Positions 1 to 5,140 are shown, numbered from the stretch's first letter. The stretch: DNA of 5,619 nt from Clostridiales bacterium (GCA_015055785.1 SVHQ01000124.1:1-5619), one strand, 5' to 3'. Notes: a model not told the origin generated them from the sequence alone. Numbers and translations are program-made.

Positions 1-363
1 ATACGCCATATCACGGATACTGCGCGACACACGCAAAGAATTGCCGTCGCGGAGATATCTTTTGATTTCCCCGATGATCATCGGCACGGCGTAGGTGGAA
101 AATTTTACTCCTACGGAAACATCAAACCCGTCGATCGCTTTGATGAGCCCCACACACCCTGCTTGAAATACGTCGTCCGCACCTAAATTTTTAATGCGAA
201 AACGTTTGACAAGCGACAACACCAATCGCATATTCCCTATAATGAATCTTTCGCGCGCTTGTTTATCGCCCTTTTTTAATCTTTGCATAAGTTCCTCGTT
301 TTCCTTGGCTGTTAAACGGGGAAGCCCCGACGTGTCCACGCCGCATATCTCCACTTTTTGCAT
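1..363 (-). CDS. sigG: RNA polymerase sporulation-specific sigma factor SigG (partial, N-terminal 121 residues; 3' end off the window)
   Basis: Forespore-specific sigma-70-family factor that directs RNA polymerase to late forespore genes after engulfment. Translating 363 to 1 gives an open frame with no stop that runs off the left edge. The N-terminus KVEICGVDTSGLP is the hallmark of SigG. Region 2 follows: GNMRLVLSLVKRF at about 43-55, DDVFQAGCVGLIKAIDGFD at 63-81, KFSTYAVPMIIGEIKRYLRD at 86-105 and the start of region 3 (RVSRSIRDMAY) at 111-121. This matches B. subtilis SigG almost without gaps. The full protein is normally about 255-260 aa, so just under half is present. The ATG at 363 is backed by an excellent Shine-Dalgarno sequence, AAGGAGGTCA (380 to 371), with 7 nt spacing. 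It lies 125 bp downstream of sigE and has its own forespore-type promoter at 422-451. Oddity: the residue aligned with B. subtilis Asn45 is Ile42. Confidence 0.96.
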   Translation of the reverse strand, partial: MQKVEICGVDTSGLPRLTAKENEELMQRLKKGDKQARERFIIGNMRLVLSLVKRFRIKNLGADDVFQAGCVGLIKAIDGFDVSVGVKFSTYAVPMIIGEIKRYLRDGNSLRVSRSIRDMAY

Positions 364-372
364 GTTTTTCTG

Positions 373-414
373 ACCTCCTTGACCTATGTAAAAAATAAAA
401 CAAAGGGGGCAGGT
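373..414 (-). promoter_or_regulatory. Possible RBS-sequestering hairpin in the sigG leader
   Basis: The sigG Shine-Dalgarno region can pair with upstream leader sequence. CAAGG (381-377) pairs with CTTTG (405-401) including one G-T pair, and AGGT (376-373) pairs with ACCT (414-411), leaving GCCCC (410-406) as a bulge. An alternative register pairs CAAGGAGG with CCCCCTTTG with one mismatch and one G-T pair. The loop is about 19 nt and T-rich. B. subtilis sigG is known for a stem-loop that limits translation of read-through mRNA. Here the fold is by eye, interrupted, and of modest stability. Confidence 0.3.
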
Positions 415-421
415 ATGAGTT

Positions 422-451
422 GAGTATGCGCAAAAGCGAAAAATTTTATAC
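422..451 (-). promoter_or_regulatory. Sigma-G/sigma-F-type promoter for sigG
   Basis: On the minus strand GTATA (451-447) is followed by exactly 18 bp and then CATACTC (428-422). The B. subtilis sigma-G consensus, as I remember it, is gHATR, 18 bp, CATNMTA; this matches the -35 fully and 6 of 7 positions of the -10. Sigma-F uses an overlapping consensus. The predicted start point is near 415, giving a leader of about 52 nt. The site lies between sigE and sigG, where B. subtilis has its forespore promoter for sigG. The function is inferred from sequence and position. Confidence 0.68.
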
Positions 452-488
452 GTGATTATAATTTTTTATTTGACCTAACAGAGTCTTT

Positions 489-1208
489 TTATTCCATTTT
501 AGCGATTTCTTTTTTCAATCGAAGAATGATTTTCTTTTCCAATCTGGATATGTAGCTTTGAGAAATGCCAAGCAAATCGGCAACGTCTTTTTGCGTCATT
601 TCCTCCCCACCGCCCAAGCCAAATCGAAGTGCCATAATTTTTCGTTCTCTATCGGATAATTTCTTTAAAGCCTCTTTTAATTGCTCCTTTTCTGCATTCG
701 ATTCAATATCCCCGTAAACGGTATCCGCAGACGTACCCAATACGTCGGAAAGCAACAATTCGTTCCCCTCAAAATCTGTGTTGAGCGGTTCGTCGAAAGA
801 AATCTCGGTCTTTAAACGCGCTGTGCGCCGAAGATACATCAAAATTTCATTTTCAATGCACCGTGAAGCGTACGTCGCTAATTTAATATTCTTGTCCGTT
901 TTAAAGGAATTGATGGCTTTGATTAGCCCAATCGTGCCGATAGAAATCAAATCATCGTTGTCCACACCCGTGTTTTCAAACTTCCGCGCAATATAGACTA
1001 CCAATCGTAAATTGTGTTGAATAAGCTCTGCTTTTGCTCGTTCCTTTTCCTCTTCATCAAAGAGCAATCGAAGCATCTCCCCCTCTTCCTCAGCAGATAA
1101 AGGCAGCGGCAACGCTTCACCGCTGCCGCAAATATAATCCACCGTACCCTTTTCCGCCAATGGGTCAATGCCGCGTAAAAATATTTGCAGTACTTCTAAA
1201 ACTTTCAT
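489..1208 (-). CDS. sigE: RNA polymerase sporulation-specific sigma factor SigE, as inactive pro-sigma-E
   Basis: First mother-cell sigma factor of sporulation, made as a membrane-associated precursor. It is 239 aa, the same length as B. subtilis SigE. Residues 1-24 are an amphipathic, hydrophobic-rich pro-sequence. [10 protein letters not shown] at 25-34 corresponds to the B. subtilis processing region YIGGSEALP, so SpoIIGA cleavage is expected close to residue 25. Region 2 is nearly identical to the family: [16 protein letters not shown] 66-81, [16 protein letters not shown] 85-100, [20 protein letters not shown] 109-128. SFDEPLN (137-143) and [12 protein letters not shown] (148-159) follow, then region 4.2 with the helix-turn-helix [20 protein letters not shown] at 205-224. 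The ATG at 1208 has a purine-rich ribosome site, GGAGAGGAGAGA, directly before it. It lies 11 bp after the spoIIGA stop, so the two should be cotranscribed and translationally linked. Confidence 0.98.
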   Translation of the reverse strand: MKVLEVLQIFLRGIDPLAEKGTVDYICGSGEALPLPLSAEEEGEMLRLLFDEEEKERAKAELIQHNLRLVVYIARKFENTGVDNDDLISIGTIGLIKAINSFKTDKNIKLATYASRCIENEILMYLRRTARLKTEISFDEPLNTDFEGNELLLSDVLGTSADTVYGDIESNAEKEQLKEALKKLSDRERKIMALRFGLGGGEEMTQKDVADLLGISQSYISRLEKKIILRLKKEIAKME

Positions 1209-1219
1209 TCTCTCCTCTC

Positions 1220-2056
1220 CTACGCACTTTTCTCTTTTTCTTTTTTAACAAGCGTAATTTCTTCGTCAAATATACACGATGGCAACAATAACGAATACTC
1301 CCTCGATATGATATTCTTCGACGACGCAAAATATACCTGTTTTTTTACCGTGTCCTTTACGCCTTTCACTTCTATCTCCCCTAAATACAAGGGTATATTT
1401 TTTATTCCGTTCACCGTTTGAATTTGCATTTCATCGCATACCTGCCCCATCTCTTTTGAAAAAATCACCTCTTTGAAAAGGTCATAAAAAAGCTCGGGCG
1501 ATAGAAAACAAACGGGCAAAAGGTTTTTCTTCGCCAAGTTGCCGCTATCCCAAAAGCCCAATACGTCTAAATTTTTGCTTTGGAAACTAATTTTACATTC
1601 ATATATGTACCTAAATACCCTTCTTTGAGCATACATTTTCCTTATTAAATAACAAGAAAACGCCGTCAAGCAGGTAAAACCAACAATTACCCATAAACTT
1701 GGAACTTTTCCTTGAAAAAAATTCCGCGCTAAAGCCAATAAAACTCCGCCGAAGGAAAAACTGAAAATAAAGAAGAAAACGCAAGTCAACGCATACCTGC
1801 CCCTATCCTTTTTCGTTTTTATTCCTTTTACGGCGAGCAAACAAAGCAACAATCCCACCAATAATTTGAAAAGCAAGCCCAAAATTTTTGGCAAAGATAA
1901 AAGCGGAAACAAAACAGCAAACACCGCACCGCACACCGCCGAAAAAATTAACCGCAAACGGGAAGTTTCCACACGCGCCGCTTTCGTTGCTAAATAGAGC
2001 AGCGTTCCGTCAAAAAGAAAATTTTCTATTAGGGCATACTCGATATATATTTCCAT
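1220..2056 (-). CDS. spoIIGA: Sporulation sigma-E factor-processing peptidase SpoIIGA
   Basis: Membrane-embedded aspartyl protease (peptidase family A36) that removes the SigE pro-sequence in the mother cell after the forespore signal SpoIIR. 278 aa from the ATG at 2056, against about 309 in B. subtilis. The N-terminal half has five likely membrane helices at about 4-22, 35-54, 57-75, 89-110 and 119-138. The C-terminal half is soluble and carries the family signature FWDSGN at 168-173, with Asp170 as the catalytic residue, followed by [10 protein letters not shown] and a lysine-rich tail. The start at 2056 ([16 protein letters not shown]) aligns with family N-termini and has GAAGAGGGG just upstream. 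A longer frame from 2113 would begin inside the upstream terminator and adds a non-homologous 19-residue leader, so I rejected it. The protein is divergent outside the DSGN region, but its place directly before sigE makes the assignment secure. Confidence 0.95.
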   Translation of the reverse strand: MEIYIEYALIENFLFDGTLLYLATKAARVETSRLRLIFSAVCGAVFAVLFPLLSLPKILGLLFKLLVGLLLCLLAVKGIKTKKDRGRYALTCVFFFIFSFSFGGVLLALARNFFQGKVPSLWVIVGFTCLTAFSCYLIRKMYAQRRVFRYIYECKISFQSKNLDVLGFWDSGNLAKKNLLPVCFLSPELFYDLFKEVIFSKEMGQVCDEMQIQTVNGIKNIPLYLGEIEVKGVKDTVKKQVYFASSKNIISREYSLLLPSCIFDEEITLVKKEKEKSA

Positions 2057-2078
2057 AACCCCTCTTCTCACTGGAAAA

Positions 2079-2087
2079 ATTATAACA
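2079..2087 (-). promoter_or_regulatory. Extended -10 element of the spoIIGA-sigE promoter
   Basis: On the minus strand TGTTATAAT (2087-2079) is a perfect extended -10 (TG, one base, TATAAT) for the housekeeping sigma factor. The predicted start is A2072, leaving a 16-nt leader that contains the spoIIGA ribosome site. No TTGACA-like -35 is found at 16-22 bp spacing; the hexamers there are T-rich only. A good -10 with a poor or badly spaced -35 is expected of an activator-dependent promoter and agrees with Spo0A control of spoIIG in B. subtilis, which has a 22-bp spacer. Confidence 0.65.
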
Positions 2088-2094
2088 TGTTTTC

Positions 2095-2102
2095 TTGGAC
2101 AA
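2095..2102 (-). promoter_or_regulatory. Weak second Spo0A-like box
   Basis: TTGTCCAA on the minus strand (2102-2095) differs from TTGTCRAA at one position (C for R). It lies at about -30 to -23 from the predicted spoIIGA start, between the perfect 0A box and the -10 element, and points the opposite way from that box. It could be a second, weaker contact site or a chance near-match; it also overlaps the area where a -35 contact would be expected. Confidence 0.3.
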
Positions 2103-2135
2103 AATAAAAACACCTTTTGTCGAAAAGGTGTTTTT
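2101..2135 (-). terminator. Rho-independent terminator after rnhB-yraN
   Basis: A perfect 13-bp inverted repeat, AAAAACACCTTTT (2106-2118) and AAAAGGTGTTTTT (2123-2135), has a 4-base loop. On the minus strand the stem ends in a T-rich tail (TTTTT, A, TTTT, 2110-2101). It begins 31 nt after the yraN stop and sits just before the spoIIGA promoter. The A/T flanks are symmetric, so it could work on both strands. It should insulate the sporulation operon from rnhB-yraN transcription. Confidence 0.87.
2117..2124 (+). promoter_or_regulatory. Spo0A box (0A box) upstream of spoIIGA
   Basis: TTGTCGAA on the plus strand (TTCGACAA reading toward spoIIGA) is an exact match to the Spo0A recognition sequence TTGTCRAA / TGNCGAA. 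It covers about -52 to -45 relative to the predicted start at 2072. In B. subtilis spoIIG the promoter-proximal Spo0A sites cover roughly -60 to -37. The box spans the loop and inner stem of the terminator at 2106-2135. An 8-mer match could be chance, but its position makes it credible. Confidence 0.55.
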
Positions 2136-2166
2136 ATTGTTATATGTGATTGTATGAATTATCTCG

Positions 2167-2526
2167 CTAAAAGGCGTATTTATAATATTCAATGCTTCCG
2201 TCGGCAAAAACCTCCGCCACGTCAAAACGCGCGTTGGGTTCTTCCCCCGTTTTCAGCCAATACAGCTCGGCAATTTTACGATATCTACGCTGTTTTTCTT
2301 TCCCCACCGCTTCTTTAGGGGCACCGTAAGCGTTGGAAGTGCGCGCTTTCACTTCGATAAAGGCAATCTCGTCACCGTCCTGCGCAATAAGGTCCGCCTC
2401 CCCAAAAGGTGTGCGGAAATTCTTATGCAATATCTTATAGCCTTGCTTTTTTAAATATTCTTCAACGAGCCTTTCGCCCTTTCTTCCTAAAACTTTTTTG
2501 TGAACGTCCTGCGGTGAATTTTGCAT
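2167..2526 (-). CDS. yraN: YraN/UPF0102 family endonuclease-like protein
   Basis: Small conserved protein of 119 aa, the usual length for UPF0102. The family has a restriction-endonuclease-like (PD-(D/E)XK, Holliday-junction-resolvase-like) fold; its cellular role is poorly defined and a DNA processing function is only inferred. Motifs are intact: GRKGERLVEEYLKKQGYKIL at 14-33, NFRTPFGEADLIAQDGD at 36-52 with Glu43 and Asp45, the catalytic-type EVK at 58-60, and RFDV at 100-103. The start at 2526 overlaps the last 40 nt of rnhB. It is supported by AAGGAG (2540-2535) 8 nt upstream, which lies inside the rnhB coding sequence. rnhB-yraN is a common pair in Bacillota, and the overlap suggests translational coupling. 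A terminator follows 31 nt after the stop. Confidence 0.93.
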   Translation of the reverse strand: MQNSPQDVHKKVLGRKGERLVEEYLKKQGYKILHKNFRTPFGEADLIAQDGDEIAFIEVKARTSNAYGAPKEAVGKEKQRRYRKIAELYWLKTGEEPNARFDVAEVFADGSIEYYKYAF

Positions 2527-3107
2527 AAGCCGTACTCCTTAATCGCGCCGATATGCGCCGCCGTACCATACCCCTTATTCTTCTCAAACGCATACTGCGG
2601 ATAGATTTTTGCAAATTCGTCCATCAAATGATCTCGATAGACCTTTGCTATAATGCTCGCCGCGCCAATGGAATAGGAAAGCGCATCGCCGTGAATAACA
2701 CTTTGTTGTTTATGCGCGATATCAATTGTCATATTCCCGTCCGTCAGCACGATTTCAGGCTGCAGAGAAAGCGTTTCAATCGCTTCTTTCATACCCAATT
2801 TGGTCGCTTCAAGAATGTTGATTTCGTCGATTTTTTCTTCACTGACCTCAATAATCGTGTATGCGAGGGCGCGTTTTTTTATCTCTTCGGCAAGTATTTC
2901 ACGCTTCTTCTCCGATAATTTCTTGCTATCGTCTATCCCCTCAATAATCAAAGCGTCGTCAAGGGGCATCACCACCGCCGCGCAAACCACAGGTCCCGCC
3001 AACGGACCTCTCCCCACTTCGTCCACACCGGCTATATACTGATATCCTTGCGAAAGCAAGGCACGTTCATATTGTAATTTTTCTTCTTTATTCCAAATTT
3101 TTTTCAT
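2487..3107 (-). CDS. rnhB: Ribonuclease HII
   Basis: Cytoplasmic endonuclease that cuts the RNA strand of RNA-DNA hybrids and starts removal of single ribonucleotides misincorporated in DNA. It is 206 aa, typical of the family. After a short N-terminal helix region the signature GVDEVGRGPLAGPVV spans 27-41 and contains the first two metal ligands, Asp29 and Glu30. DSKKLSEKKRE follows at 60-70, then the third carboxylate in LTDGN (Asp123) and the fourth in HGDALSYSIGAASIIAKVYRD (Asp141 within 139-159). The C-terminus has KGYGTAAHIGAI (178-189) and HRRTF (198-202), which help bind the RNA-DNA junction in the family. The active site looks complete. The ATG at 3107 has AAAGGAT about 6 nt upstream. 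The 3' end overlaps yraN by 40 nt in another frame. Confidence 0.97.
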   Translation of the reverse strand: MKKIWNKEEKLQYERALLSQGYQYIAGVDEVGRGPLAGPVVCAAVVMPLDDALIIEGIDDSKKLSEKKREILAEEIKKRALAYTIIEVSEEKIDEINILEATKLGMKEAIETLSLQPEIVLTDGNMTIDIAHKQQSVIHGDALSYSIGAASIIAKVYRDHLMDEFAKIYPQYAFEKNKGYGTAAHIGAIKEYGLCKIHRRTFTKKF

Positions 3108-3135
3108 GGTTTTATCCTTTGAATAAATCGTCTTA

Positions 3136-3166
3136 TTTTTTGTAGACCACCGACGCAGCTACAAGC
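3136..3166. repeat. Intergenic hairpin repeat, copy 1
   Basis: A 31-bp unit of six T, GTAG, a 13-base centre, CTACAA and GC. It is 27/31 identical to the unit at 3200-3230, with three of the four differences clustered at bases 11-13. TTGTAG (3140-3145) and CTACAA (3159-3164) form a 6-bp inverted repeat. It lies between rbgA and rnhB. No function can be assigned; it resembles a short dispersed intergenic element. Confidence 0.6.
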
Positions 3167-3176
3167 TTGCTACGTT

Positions 3177-3205
3177 AAAAGGTATGCCGTAGGATATCCT
3201 TTTTT
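3177..3205 (+). terminator. Weak hairpin with T-tract between rbgA and rnhB
   Basis: AAAAGG (3177-3182) pairs with CCTTTT (3198-3203). Three further pairs, TAT (3183-3185) with ATA (3194-3196), form if T3197 is bulged. On the plus strand a short T run ends at 3205. The minus strand carries the same stem followed by TTTT, so a weak terminator on either strand is possible. The stem is AT-rich and imperfect. Confidence 0.25.
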
Positions 3206-3230
3206 GTAGGATACCGACACAGCTACAAGC
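3200..3230. repeat. Intergenic hairpin repeat, copy 2
   Basis: Second copy of the 31-bp unit, 64 bp from copy 1, with the same TTGTAG/CTACAA inverted repeat (3204-3209 and 3223-3228). Its 12-mer ACACAGCTACAA (3217-3228) recurs at 5249-5260 in the noncoding stretch before trmD, which hints at a dispersed family. Confidence 0.6.
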
Positions 3231-3259
3231 CCCGAAACAAAAAGATAGAAAGACATGAT

Positions 3260-3274
3260 GCAACGGAACGTTGC
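3260..3274 (-). terminator. Compact hairpin directly after the rbgA stop codon
   Basis: GCAACG (3260-3265) and CGTTGC (3269-3274) form a perfect 6-bp stem with a 3-base loop. It starts on the base after the rbgA TAA on the minus strand. The next bases are not a clean T run, although a T-rich stretch (TCTTTCTATCTTTTTG) comes a little later. It could be a weak terminator or a 3'-end stabilising hairpin. Confidence 0.3.
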
Positions 3275-4132
3275 TTAGAAGTCGAAATCGGCGTAATCGC
3301 GCGCGTCCTCTAAACACATTTTTCCGATTCTGCCTTTACGGAAATCGTCAATCAAGGCTTTGGCACCGCGCTCGTAATCGAACTCCCCACCGCGCAAAAT
3401 AAAGCCGCGGCGTTTACAAAGCGCCTCGTACATTCCAAGCTTGGATTCAAAATCCGTAATGCCGTAGCGTTCCGTTAAATACTCGGGATATTTTTCCGCA
3501 AGCTCGCCTAATAATTCCAAAGCAATATCGTCCATATCCAAAATATCATCGTTGATACTGCCAATATACGCAAGATGCTTCGCCAAATCCTGATTATCAA
3601 AGGACGGGGGCATCGTACCAGGTGTATCTAACAAATCAAACGCACCGCATTTAAGCCATCTAACGTCACGCGTAACCCCTGCTTTGTCACCCGTTTTCGC
3701 ACGTTTTTGACCGCTAAGCAGATTAACAATCGTACTCTTGCCCGTATTGGGAATCCCTGCAACCATGAAACGGAAGGTACGATTCAACCCCTTTACTTGC
3801 GCGCGCGCACGCTTTTCTTCCGTTATCGCGTTCAACTGTTGCAATAAAATACGTTTTGTAGCAATGTTTGTGGAATTACATTTAACGCAATACTTGCCCT
3901 TATCTTCAAACATTTTCACAAAACCGTCCACACGGCTATCCGCGAGGTCAGCTTTGTTCAAAACGTATAAAATGGGTTTTTCGCCAAAGATTTTCTTTAA
4001 ATTTTTATTCACCGTTGCAATCGGTGCGCGTGCGTCCAACACGCAAATAACACCGTCGCAAAGGTCACGTTTTGCTTCCATGTCGCGCATGGCTTTCGTC
4101 ATGTGCCCCGGAAACCATTGTATTGTTTTCAT
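3275..4132 (-). CDS. rbgA: Ribosome biogenesis GTPase RbgA (YlqF)
   Basis: Circularly permuted GTPase that acts late in 50S subunit assembly and allows incorporation of several late ribosomal proteins. It is 285 aa, close to the B. subtilis protein. The N-terminus IQWFPGHMTKAMRDM (4-18) is diagnostic. The G motifs are in permuted order: G4 NKAD at 59-62, the G5-like CNST at 85-88, then G1/P-loop GIPNTGKST at 126-134, G2 AGVTRD with Thr154, and G3 DTPG at 169-172. The C-terminal helical domain follows, with LAEKYPEYLTERYGI (211-225), KRRGFILRGGEFDYERGA (240-257) and a short acidic tail. The P-loop has Thr130 where Val is usual, a conservative change. The start at 4132 has AAAAGGA about 8 nt upstream. 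It follows trmD directly in this window, whereas rplS usually lies between them. Confidence 0.96.
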   Translation of the reverse strand: MKTIQWFPGHMTKAMRDMEAKRDLCDGVICVLDARAPIATVNKNLKKIFGEKPILYVLNKADLADSRVDGFVKMFEDKGKYCVKCNSTNIATKRILLQQLNAITEEKRARAQVKGLNRTFRFMVAGIPNTGKSTIVNLLSGQKRAKTGDKAGVTRDVRWLKCGAFDLLDTPGTMPPSFDNQDLAKHLAYIGSINDDILDMDDIALELLGELAEKYPEYLTERYGITDFESKLGMYEALCKRRGFILRGGEFDYERGAKALIDDFRKGRIGKMCLEDARDYADFDF

Positions 4133-4151
4133 GTGTTTATTCCTTTTTTCT

Positions 4152-4253
4152 CCGCCCTTGGCGGTATTTGGCGCAATCTATCGATTGCTTTTGAATGGGT
4201 TGTCTTTGCAAGGGCTTCTGCCCCTGCACCCTGACAAGAAACTGAGTTTCTTG
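4152..4253 (-). other. Structured intergenic region (four hairpins) between trmD and rbgA
   Basis: Four small inverted repeats fill this gap. Reading along the minus strand: CAAGAAAC/GTTTCTTG (4253-4235, 8 bp, 3-base loop); GCAGGGGC/GCCCTTGC (4228-4209, 8 bp, 4-base loop); GCAATC/GATTGC (4188-4173, 6 bp, 4-base loop); and CCGCC/GGCGG (4164-4152, 5 bp, 3-base loop) just before the rbgA ribosome site. The second stem pairs completely only as minus-strand RNA, where a G-U wobble replaces the A-C mismatch of the plus strand. None is followed by a proper T run. This may be a structured leader, an mRNA processing site, or decayed dispersed repeat sequence. I recognise no known RNA family. Confidence 0.45.
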
Positions 4254-4278
4254 ATTTCCAAGCCTTATTTATCCTTAT

Positions 4279-4941
4279 TTATAATAAGTCAGGGCGGTTT
4301 TTCTTTGTAATGGCGAGAGCTTGTTCTCTGCGCCATGCGTCTATTTTTGCATGGTCGCCACTGCGTAAAACTTCGGGCACTGCTATGCCTTTATATTCCT
4401 GCGGACGGGTGTATTGCGGATATTCCAACAAATTCTCCGAAAAGCTCTCATCCACAAGCGACGACGTACTAATCACGCCGTCTACGTATCTCGAAACACA
4501 ATCCGTCACCACCATCGCAGGCAATTCACCGCCCGTTAACACGTAATCACCAATCGAAATTTCTTCATCGATAAATAAATCAATCACGCGCTGATCAACA
4601 CCCTCGTAATGTCCGCAAAGCAAAATCAAATGCTCGTATTCCAACAATTCAAACACTTTTTGTTGCTTGAATACCTGACCCTTAGGGGACATATAAATAC
4701 GGCGTGCTTTGTGGTCGGGGTCTAAAGCTTCGATGGCATTGCCAATGGGGGGCGCCATCATGACCATACCTGCACCACCACCAAAAGGATAATCATCGCA
4801 TTTTAAATGCTTATCCTCTGTGTAGTCGCGGATATTGACAACGTTGATTTGTATTTTTCCTGTTTTTTGCGCTCTACCGATGATGCTTTCCTGCATTGCC
4901 GAAAACATCTCGGGAAAGAGCGTTAAAATATCTATTTTCAT
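4279..4941 (-). CDS. trmD: tRNA (guanine-N1)-methyltransferase TrmD
   Basis: S-adenosylmethionine-dependent enzyme that makes m1G37 next to the anticodon in tRNAs reading CNN and GGN codons, preventing +1 frameshifts. The N-terminus MKIDILTLFPEMF (1-13) and RDYTEDKHLKCDDYPFGGGAGM (38-59) are diagnostic. The trefoil-knot SAM site is intact: LLCGHYEGVDQRV at 107-119 and ISIGDYVLTGGELPA at 128-142. Arg151 and Asp164 (in DESFS) correspond to the E. coli catalytic residues Arg154 and Asp169, followed by LEYPQYTRP (172-180) and VPEVLRSGDHAKIDAWRR (188-205). It is 220 aa and ends right after RPDLL; B. subtilis TrmD has about 243 aa, so a short C-terminal tail is absent while the core is complete. 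The ATG at 4941 has only a moderate ribosome site (AGGAAA, about 9 nt away). rimM is not directly upstream and rplS not directly downstream, unlike the usual operon. Confidence 0.97.
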   Translation of the reverse strand: MKIDILTLFPEMFSAMQESIIGRAQKTGKIQINVVNIRDYTEDKHLKCDDYPFGGGAGMVMMAPPIGNAIEALDPDHKARRIYMSPKGQVFKQQKVFELLEYEHLILLCGHYEGVDQRVIDLFIDEEISIGDYVLTGGELPAMVVTDCVSRYVDGVISTSSLVDESFSENLLEYPQYTRPQEYKGIAVPEVLRSGDHAKIDAWRREQALAITKKNRPDLL

Positions 4942-5080
4942 AATCGTTTTCCTATTTCGTCACGTACATGGTATGCCCGTTTAATAAATTCAATGACAAG
5001 GAGTTTTTCTATATGGTGACTATATTTTATACGAGATCGCCACATTACACTTCGTTTCGTTTACAAGGGCAAGCCTTGCA

Positions 5081-5106
5081 AATAGCAAGCTGAACGCAAT
5101 GACAAG
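5081..5106. repeat. 26-bp direct repeat, copy 1
   Basis: Begins AATAGCAAGCTGAA and ends CGCAATGACAAG. It is 25/26 identical to 5115-5140, differing only at base 14 (A against G), with a 34-bp period. The GCAATGAC core resembles widespread intergenic repeats that carry GTCATTGCGAGC-type sequence in many bacterial genomes; that link is from memory. Confidence 0.7.
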
Positions 5107-5114
5107 GCACCCCG

Positions 5115-5140
5115 AATAGCAAGCTGAGCGCAATGACAAG
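5115..5140. repeat. 26-bp direct repeat, copy 2
   Basis: Second copy, 34 bp after the first, with G in place of A at base 14. Only two full copies exist and the 8-bp gap between them is too short for a CRISPR spacer. Confidence 0.7.

Noticed and set aside
1034..1291. Plus-strand frame opposite sigE and spoIIGA
   Set aside because: It is antisense to two well-supported genes and its F-rich tail comes from A-rich codons on the other strand.
2057..2113. N-terminal extension of SpoIIGA from an ATG at 2113
   Set aside because: That ATG lies inside the terminator stem and upstream of the predicted promoter. The 19 extra residues match nothing in the family, and a ribosome site precedes the ATG at 2056.
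2553..3042. Plus-strand frames opposite rnhB
   Set aside because: Both are mirror frames of a fully conserved RNase HII gene with no independent support.
3738..4310. 190-codon plus-strand frame antisense to rbgA and the following gap
   Set aside because: It is a shadow of rbgA; its product has no recognisable motif and it runs through the intergenic hairpins.
4981..5040. Promoter for trmD
   Set aside because: Several AT-rich hexamers occur (for example TTGTCA and TATAAA on the minus strand), but no pair has both good sequence and 16-18 bp spacing.
5081..5140. Possible CRISPR array
   Set aside because: There are only two full repeat copies with an 8-bp gap, no array and no cas genes.
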